A stretch of 34,096 nt of DNA from Candidatus Roslinia caecavium (lineage in GTDB: Bacteria; Bacillota; Clostridia; Monoglobales; Monoglobaceae): positions 8,191 to 42,286 of the forward strand of contig CAJFTO010000028.1 in NCBI GenBank assembly GCA_904419955.1. Reading direction: 5' to 3'. The translations under genes and the position numbers were made by a program. Within the stretch, counting starts at the first letter, position 1. The number at the start of each line of letters is the position of its first letter. Shown in pieces: positions 26,101 to 31,677 of this stretch. Under the pieces are notes generated by a model, which saw nothing but the letters and a program-made list of their open reading frames with translations, had not been told where the DNA came from and searched no databases.

Positions 26101-27728
26101 GGATCGTTAGGTGTGAGCGTAACGTTTACGCTGCCCTCGTACACGCCCGAAGGATAAAACGCATCTATTCCGTAATCGTCATAGAAGTTGAACAAATACC
26201 AGTATGACGATATATAACTCCACTGATCGTCGTATTCGGCCGCAGCGCGAAGAGTGGCGTCGTCCGCTATCACGATCGGAGTCCCAACATATTCTATTCC
26301 ATTGGTTATAGGATCCGAACCGTCGAGGGTGTAGTATATACGGGCGCCCTCGGTCTCAGTCGTGAGCGTTACGTCTATCTTGGAGTCGTACTGACCAGAA
26401 GGATGGCTTGCTACTACGCCCGCGGGTCTTATCCCCAGATAATACCATGCAACGTCGCTGAACTCTCCCATCTTACTCGTCATGAGTCTCACCGTGCGAG
26501 TGCGGTCTATATCTATAGTCTGCGTACTCTTCTCCACTCTTACCCATTCGGTCTCAGGATCTGTTCCTATCACGGGATCGTCCGAATCCGCGCTCTCTGA
26601 GAACGTATAATATACTTCGCTGTCGTCCGCAATATTACCAAACTCGCTCTTATCCGAAACGTATACTGCGTATGGACTGTTTTCAACATAAATATTAGGT
26701 ATCAGTTCTCTATTGATGTCGAACAAATACGGAGCGTTCGGTATTATCTGATAGTTATAGCTTACCGTATTACTCTCCCGACCGTCTGAATCTCTGAGAG
26801 CGTAACATCTGATCTCAGTCGTTCTCTCTATCTCGATCGGACCTGTATACTCTATGCGGGTCTGGCTCGTTTTCGGATCAGTTCCATCTATGGTATAATA
26901 TATCGTGCAACCGTCCTCAGCTGTGAGCGTAACGCTCTGGCTCGAAGTATACGCGCCCGAGATTGGGTCGGCCACAGGCGGAGTCGGTCTCGCTTTATCG
27001 TCGATTATGATATGATGATAGCCACCGTTTATAGTGTTGAATCTAAACGTCTGCGAATACTCGTCGGTCGTATTTTTTGCAAAAAGTTCAAGCGAGAATT
27101 CGTCGGCGCTGTCGACGTCGATAAATACGTCCGTGCTTCCCGTTCTTAGCGGAGTCAGAGGTAATTTGCAAAGGTTGTACCAAAGCTGATCGTCCGACTT
27201 CTGCGGCAGATATTCTCCGCTGAAAAACACAGTTATGTATGCGGTGTTATAGGTTTTTCCGTTCACATCCTGAGTTCCGCTACCTTGTCTGTAGACATAG
27301 TATCCAATTTCCTGAGGAACGTCCTCTACCGGCGTGTCGCCGACTTCTTCGTCTTCATTACCTGAAGACGGAATATTATTATCCGGGATCGTGTAGTCGA
27401 TCGGCCCGGATGCGTCGGACGCATAAGCGAAATATTCAGGATCGAAATAGATCTTCACGGTATAACCGTTCATATCATACTGCGGCTCCAGATGCTCGCC
27501 GTTTTCATAATCGCCCTTATTGGGATTATCTACGGCAAAGTATATGTCGGCTGTATCGCCCATATATACCGTGCTTACGTTGGTAGTCTCGGTCGGGTTC
27601 TCACCCTGAGCGTGGAGATATACCGTTCGCTGTTCTTTTTCGTTATCGACCGCAAAAACATTTATTTGTAATACTGAAGCAAGCATTATAAAGGCTAATG
27701 CGAACGATAATATTTTTTTTGGGATCAT
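23127..27728 (-). CDS. Giant SLH-anchored surface protein with cohesin-like N-terminus and chitobiase-C-type repeats
   Basis: 1533 residues, exported (signal peptide 1-26 ending NVFA). Residues ~30-230 resemble a cohesin/CBM-type beta-sandwich: DTADIYFAVDNPN, NGYTVKIYFDPEYFAY and a G-S-T-DVFID end strand. Then come about eleven repeats of 80-100 residues of the chitobiase/hexosaminidase C-terminal type (PF13290-like), the clearest ones having IYYTIDGTDP, IYYTLDGSDP, LFYTTDGSDP and LYYTLDGSDP. A cysteine cluster (CGECLEC...C, about residue 1250), a glycine/serine linker (~1280-1300) and three SLH motifs (GYPDGSVQPDGAITREEMA, GYPDGEFKPEQNLTRAEFA, GYEDGTFRAENDITRAEV) follow. SLH motifs bind pyruvylated wall polymer. 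No catalytic motif seen. ATG at 27728 with AAAGGAGAG upstream. Likely a surface scaffold or adhesin; partner unknown. Confidence 0.88.
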   Translation of the reverse strand: MIPKKILSFALAFIMLASVLQINVFAVDNEKEQRTVYLHAQGENPTETTNVSTVYMGDTADIYFAVDNPNKGDYENGEHLEPQYDMNGYTVKIYFDPEYFAYASDASGPIDYTIPDNNIPSSGNEDEEVGDTPVEDVPQEIGYYVYRQGSGTQDVNGKTYNTAYITVFFSGEYLPQKSDDQLWYNLCKLPLTPLRTGSTDVFIDVDSADEFSLELFAKNTTDEYSQTFRFNTINGGYHHIIIDDKARPTPPVADPISGAYTSSQSVTLTAEDGCTIYYTIDGTDPKTSQTRIEYTGPIEIERTTEIRCYALRDSDGRESNTVSYNYQIIPNAPYLFDINRELIPNIYVENSPYAVYVSDKSEFGNIADDSEVYYTFSESADSDDPVIGTDPETEWVRVEKSTQTIDIDRTRTVRLMTSKMGEFSDVAWYYLGIRPAGVVASHPSGQYDSKIDVTLTTETEGARIYYTLDGSDPITNGIEYVGTPIVIADDATLRAAAEYDDQWSYISSYWYLFNFYDDYGIDAFYPSGVYEGSVNVTLTPNDPGNKILYSIDGGNTWLDYEGTLVIDADTDIIAKAVDENGVEGEEYTFTYRIKPLPPAFAPESTQFTNADSITIYCPESANDTTERFELFYTTDGSDPITSSTAIKADDASDAATITITDYTVISAVVRKDGMAYSDVVTHSYDIVTVRPARPLTTLLPGRYEREIGDEVGYSTQFIPIPSGTEIYYTIGYGDEFFPDPQPNTEGTFKYDGESIELKGKTTIKAVAVNEFGIKSDVAIFEYVITPEAPKAAPSSEISGDKLPVVPVEAVTGSTVHYTINGFENEFICDDGVFYIDTDAGNAYKDAECTELLGSENRGTISSPAQLEIWAELDGISSDPNNYVYQLSDDPSALCAPYADKDTGTYDEINIDGNNNLLLIKLYSLNSGDQIEYMFDNSGEWVVYDGGEIALKDDAILQIRSTKDGTYSETVSYVYNFIPLAPVITLPSGRYSDTPVPTTRIELDGRAPTDKNYTIMYRANGDTMDYRYTGQEREIDHTMSFKAYVLNEDTGRVSPNTINYYIIEGAASSSGSVYIGYPYDVDRISADVLGTGDYAEGIKLVSQNNNAEIHYYYTYTRTDGTTATTGELVYDNASPIMPSTAMDDITITAWLVDENGRIPNSDSVFYIDFIHLKVPVTSLEGAGDTEFSRGTSYTIINDYPDDENIILYYTLDGSDPSDPQNTGRFAYAGEQLTLNESATVKAVYFSACGECLECMNDNQAGCLNGVYGRVGEYRYTVPTVEYVGGGGGAGGFGGGSSGGSSGGDTTEDNTRRYTVDIFGNEHPTHIGYINGYPDGSVQPDGAITREEMAAILYRIKNKNYEEPFASRGDVFPDVSSDRWSVTEIEYMADQGVIYGYPDGEFKPEQNLTRAEFAALIYRFVGLTETDATNIFSDLNMDHWAYDEILALCEAELVEGYEDGTFRAENDITRAEVMTVVNKILGRNPSEEYVKSLNFNPYNDLESDKWYYVIVLEATITHDYYLDDNDVEIEWENWK

Positions 27729-27786
27729 AATAAACTCTCCTTTTTAATTAATATCATCTGTATAATAAAACTATATAATATTTTGT

Positions 27787-27843
27787 CCTCTCTCAAAGCA
27801 TATAACCTATTGTAATTACTAAAGTTATATGCCTCGAGAGAGG
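27787..27843 (-). other. 20-pair stem-loop upstream of the SLH gene
   Basis: CCTCTCTCGAGGCATATAAC pairs with GTTATATGCTTTGAGAGAGG in minus-strand RNA (two G-U) around a 17-base AT-rich loop. The wobble pairs fail in the other strand. It sits between the dockerin gene's terminator hairpin and the SLH gene start, ending 58 bases before that ATG; it could be a leader element, an RNA-processing site or a second terminator. Confidence 0.5.
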
Positions 27844-27861
27844 GCGGAGCTTTGCTCCGCC
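27843..27861 (-). terminator. GC-rich stem-loop after the dockerin gene
   Basis: Perfect 8-bp GGCGGAGC / GCTCCGCC with a 3-base loop, 27 bases past the stop at 27888. Followed by CTCTCTCG rather than T-run, so termination strength is uncertain. Confidence 0.5.
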
Positions 27862-27887
27862 TCCCTTAAGATGTCGACGAATATCGC

Positions 27888-28438
27888 TTACTTACCCCAG
27901 GACACAAGTACCATCGCAACGTCCTTGGAATCTATCTTTCCGTCGCGATTGAGGTCATACTTCGCGTAGTCGGACTCTGCCGTAACGTCGTTCGTCGTTC
28001 CGAAATAGGATACTACCGCAGACAGGTCGTAGATGTCTATAACGTTGTTCATCACTATATCGCCCGCGAGGTAATTTACGGTCGCCATACTGCTGTCGTT
28101 ACCTATCTCTACTACCGTCGCCGTATCTTTTACGTTGTTCCAGAAGTTCAGCGTCTTGTCGCCGGTCATCGTTACCGTGTAGCGAGCCGTTCTGTAGCCC
28201 TCGCCCTCGATTGTCACCGTGTACGCGGTGTTCTCCGCGAGATCTTCGGTGAAGCTGTAGCTGTTATCGCTCAACGCTATTGAACCGTTCTCCTCATCGC
28301 TGCCGAACTTCTTAACTATAGGTGCCTCAAGGTCGCCGCCGCTGATCGTCGCAGTCATATCTTGATATGCAGACGCGTTATCGGATATGCTGTTGTTGAA
28401 GTCGATGTTAACCGCGAGGGTGTTCTTCGGTACGTTGA
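27888..28438 (-). repeat. Dockerin module repeat, copy A
   Basis: Encodes the C-terminal ~180 residues (from NIDFNNSISDNASAYQDM to VLVSWGK). By eye about 90% identical at DNA level to 31122-31677, far more than the rest of the two genes, including silent positions. Main differences are a 6-base indel in the dockerin linker and the FGSDEENG/FGSEGGD segment. Confidence 0.85.
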
Positions 28439-31019
28439 TCTGGAAGTTTCCGATCTCGCCCGCAACCTCCGTGCTCTCTACGATGTTATCGTCGATCCTC
28501 TGGTTTATGAGATTTGTATCTCCTGTGATGGATATCGTTCCCGTTCCATATCCGCCGAGCGTCAGCGTTCCGAGCTTAATAGAAGTTCCGCTCGCGTCGT
28601 TAACTTCATCGGCTCCGCCTTCTTCTCTTATCAAATAACGTCCGCTTCCCTCATACTTTTCTTCGATCACCCAGTTTGCAATAGCGGGCGTGAAGTCAAT
28701 TATCTCGACGTTCTCGCCTTCTTCCAGATCGCTAAGCGCAAATGTCAGATCTACCGCTACGAGGTTTTCTATAAGCGCGGTCTCCTCGCGCGTATCATTC
28801 GTATAGCCGTTTAGATATACGTCGATCTGATTGGTCGCGTTACCGTTATCGTCTAATACCTGCTCAAACATCACGCTCTTATATATATCAGCCGCGTCCT
28901 GTATGTACACAAGATCTGCAAGCGAACCATCTTCGTTTACAGTCGAATAGTAGCTGCTGAGCGTCAGTTTACCGCTTGTACCCAAGATAGTGTCAAGGTC
29001 GGGATTCTCCGTTCCCCAATAGTTATTGGAAATGTCTACTACCGCTCCATCACTGAAATAATTTGTGTAGATTGGCGAAGAGGTGAAATCATAGAACTGA
29101 TTTCCGGTAACGGTTATGTTTCCATTAGTTAAAATACGTACTCCATTGAAAGTATTGTTTGTTATATCTACATCCTGCATACCTGTATAATTGATCGCCA
29201 TCGATCTTCTTGTGTCGTTTTCAAGAGGACTGAACGTACAATTATTAATTACGCCAGTGCTCATTGCCGGGAATATTCCCATTGTGTTTGTCTGAATATT
29301 ACAATTATCTAATACAATATTCGTATTAGAGTTTGGTATCCAGATCAATCCAAACTCGCCGCCTATTCCCGTAACAGTATCGTCGTATGCTCCATATAAC
29401 TCGCAATTCTTTACAGTTATATTATTACCCTGTATCCAAACATTTCCATATACGTTTCCTATCGCCTCGCTGCGTCCGCCCTCATATTTAAGATTTATAC
29501 CGTCGAGCGTCGCTCCATCGGCCGTTATTTTTATTGTTTTGGTAAATACAACGTCTTCTCCGCCTTTCAGCGTGATCGCTTTATCTACTACTATATCCTC
29601 GTCATATGTACCAGACGAAATTTCTATCGTTTCGCCAGGCTCTGCATCTACAAGCGCTTTTTCAAGACTTGAATAAGTTTTATTGCCATTGATAAAGTTT
29701 CCATTATACACGCTCAAATTATCTTCTGCGCCATTTACAGTATTTCCAGTAATATTAGCTCCATAATTAGTAAGCGTTCCATCTACATATACGCCGCCAG
29801 CACTTGTTACTGCAGAGTTATTTTGAATTGTACAGCCTGCTTCAAGAGTAAGACTCTCATTATTCCAAGAGCACACGCCGCCGCCGCTGGAGCTTATTGC
29901 CTCATTGTTTTCTATAACAGCAGAACTTCCTATTAAACAATTTCCACCCGGTGAGGATTCATTAGTTTTATAATTATAAACCCCTCCTCCCGCGTTCGAT
30001 GTATTATTTGTAATCGTGCCGTAAATTTCAAAATCTCCACCGCCATATACGCCGCCGCCTTGATTTACCGAACTGTTATAAGAAATTACACTATTTTCGT
30101 CCATATAAAAATGGCCGTTGCACCACACACCGCCGCCATATTTACCTGTAGCTGTATTGTTTGATACGGTTGTGCCAATCAAAGTAAGCGTTTTTGTAAT
30201 TTCTCCATTGTCAACTTTATTATAATCCTGAAGATATATCCCTCCGCCTAAAGACCTTTTGTTATACTCAATTAAACAATTTTTCAACGTAACGCTTTCA
30301 GATGTATATATGCCGCCCTTTGTATTATACGAAATAGTCGCATTACTTGCTTCAAACACCCCAAGGTTACGAACGCCAACGCAGTCATTCTTTGTAATAA
30401 TTCCTCCAGTCATATAAAAATCGCCGAAATTATCCACTGCTCCACCGTTTGCATTTGTTGTTACATTACTTTCTATTGTTCCAGCTGTCATATTAACAGT
30501 TCCGCAGTTACTTACTGCGCCGCCGAAACATGTACTTGAACCGCTTCCGTGAGATAAAGTATTATTGTTATTAGTAAGTATTGCTCCCTCGCCTATTGTT
30601 AATATACCTTGATCTTTATCAGTTGCAGTGTTGATCCCAACGTCTCTAACTCCGACTCCAACCAAAGCGCTTTGAGCTTCTATATTCTCCCCATCACCGT
30701 CAAGCGTAATGTTTTCTAACGTAAGATTACCTTCAACATCAAAAAGATACCCCGCAAATTCTGAACCGCGCATAATCTTTTGACCTGTGAGCGTAATGTT
30801 TTGACTTTCGTCAATCACAATGGTACTGTCTATTGATGTATCGGCTATCACTTCAATAGTAGTCGTCTCGCTTCCTGCGGCTGTAATTGCATCTACAAGA
30901 GTGGGATATGTTTGCTCTCCTATCCGCGCTACGTCGCCGTCGGCAAAGACTGGAATACAACCAATCGCCAGAATCGCAACTCCAGCAATTATACCGGATA
31001 AAACTTTTCTAAATTTCAT
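27888..31019 (-). CDS. Exported beta-helix (PMP-like) surface protein with cohesin-like domain and C-terminal dockerin
   Basis: 1043 residues from MKFRKVLSGIIAG. Signal peptide ~1-27. Residues ~30-470 form a parallel beta-helix rich in GGGVY / GGAV and N-N-T steps (e.g. NQGGGVYGGGDFEIYG), like polymorphic-membrane-protein adhesins and polysaccharide lyases. A second helix segment (~480-710) begins LKGGEDVVFTKTIKI. Residues ~730-890 look like a cohesin-type sandwich (AVDLTFALSDLEEGENVEII). A peptidase-associated-like domain and a type I dockerin end the chain: loop 2 DLNRDGKIDSKD is a canonical calcium loop, whereas loop 1 (DIVMNNVIDIYD) lacks the usual Asn/Asp at position 3. An in-frame ATG at 31079 lies 60 bases further out, but GGAGG sits eight bases before the ATG at 31019 and the signal peptide starts there. 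No lyase catalytic residues could be assigned. Confidence 0.85.
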   Translation of the reverse strand: MKFRKVLSGIIAGVAILAIGCIPVFADGDVARIGEQTYPTLVDAITAAGSETTTIEVIADTSIDSTIVIDESQNITLTGQKIMRGSEFAGYLFDVEGNLTLENITLDGDGENIEAQSALVGVGVRDVGINTATDKDQGILTIGEGAILTNNNNTLSHGSGSSTCFGGAVSNCGTVNMTAGTIESNVTTNANGGAVDNFGDFYMTGGIITKNDCVGVRNLGVFEASNATISYNTKGGIYTSESVTLKNCLIEYNKRSLGGGIYLQDYNKVDNGEITKTLTLIGTTVSNNTATGKYGGGVWCNGHFYMDENSVISYNSSVNQGGGVYGGGDFEIYGTITNNTSNAGGGVYNYKTNESSPGGNCLIGSSAVIENNEAISSSGGGVCSWNNESLTLEAGCTIQNNSAVTSAGGVYVDGTLTNYGANITGNTVNGAEDNLSVYNGNFINGNKTYSSLEKALVDAEPGETIEISSGTYDEDIVVDKAITLKGGEDVVFTKTIKITADGATLDGINLKYEGGRSEAIGNVYGNVWIQGNNITVKNCELYGAYDDTVTGIGGEFGLIWIPNSNTNIVLDNCNIQTNTMGIFPAMSTGVINNCTFSPLENDTRRSMAINYTGMQDVDITNNTFNGVRILTNGNITVTGNQFYDFTSSPIYTNYFSDGAVVDISNNYWGTENPDLDTILGTSGKLTLSSYYSTVNEDGSLADLVYIQDAADIYKSVMFEQVLDDNGNATNQIDVYLNGYTNDTREETALIENLVAVDLTFALSDLEEGENVEIIDFTPAIANWVIEEKYEGSGRYLIREEGGADEVNDASGTSIKLGTLTLGGYGTGTISITGDTNLINQRIDDNIVESTEVAGEIGNFQINVPKNTLAVNIDFNNSISDNASAYQDMTATISGGDLEAPIVKKFGSDEENGSIALSDNSYSFTEDLAENTAYTVTIEGEGYRTARYTVTMTGDKTLNFWNNVKDTATVVEIGNDSSMATVNYLAGDIVMNNVIDIYDLSAVVSYFGTTNDVTAESDYAKYDLNRDGKIDSKDVAMVLVSWGK

Positions 31020-31047
31020 TATGGTTTCCTCCATTTCTTTCTCACGA

Positions 31048-31069
31048 GGAGGACGTTTTATAGTCCTCC
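31048..31069 (-). other. Stem-loop in the leader of the dockerin gene
   Basis: GGAGGAC / GTCCTCC, 7 bp with an 8-base GTTTTATA-type loop, about 28 bases before the ATG at 31019. The arm GTCCTCC could also pair with the real ribosome site GGAGG downstream, so it may tune translation or serve as the terminator of the upstream gene. Confidence 0.4.
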
Positions 31070-31121
31070 CTACCCACATGAATTTTATAGAATTTTTTAT
31101 TATTTAATTATTTTTATCGTA

Positions 31122-31677
31122 TTACTTACCCCAAGATACAAGTACCATAGCTACGTCCTTGGAATCTATCTTACCGTCTCGGTTTAAGTCGTACTTAGCG
31201 TAGTCTGACTGCGTCCCGTCAGCGTTTAGGTCGATCATTCCAAAGTAAGATACTACTGCGGACAGGTCGTAGATGTCTATAACGTTGTTCATCACTATAT
31301 CGCCCGCAAGGTAATTTACGGTCGCCATACTGCTGTCGTTACCTACCTCTACTACCGTCGCCGCATCTTTGACGTTGTTCCAGAAGTTAAGCGTCTTGTC
31401 GCCGGTCATCGTTACAGTGTAACGAGTCGTTCTGTAACCCGCTCCCTCAATCGTTACCGTGTACGCGGTGTTCTCCGTGAGATCTTCGGTGAAGCTGTAG
31501 CTGTTATCGCTCAACGCTATAATATCTCCGCCTTCGCTGCCGAACGTCTTTACTATAGGAGTCGTAAGATCGCCGCCACTGATCGTCGCTTTCATATCCT
31601 GATATGCGGACGCGTTGTCGGTTATACTATTGTTGAAGTCGATGTTAACCGCGAGGGTCTTCTTAGGTACGTTGATA
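31122..31677 (-). repeat. Dockerin module repeat, copy B
   Basis: Counterpart of the repeat at 27888-28438, direct orientation, about 3.24 kb apart. Similarity stops sharply near the sequence coding for VPKKTLAVNIDF, where the cohesin-like domains of the two genes differ. Confidence 0.85.

Noticed and set aside
23127-27728. The repeat-rich SLH gene as a chitinase or hexosaminidase
   Set aside because: Only the accessory C-terminal-type repeats of those enzymes are present; no glycosidase catalytic domain or motif is seen.
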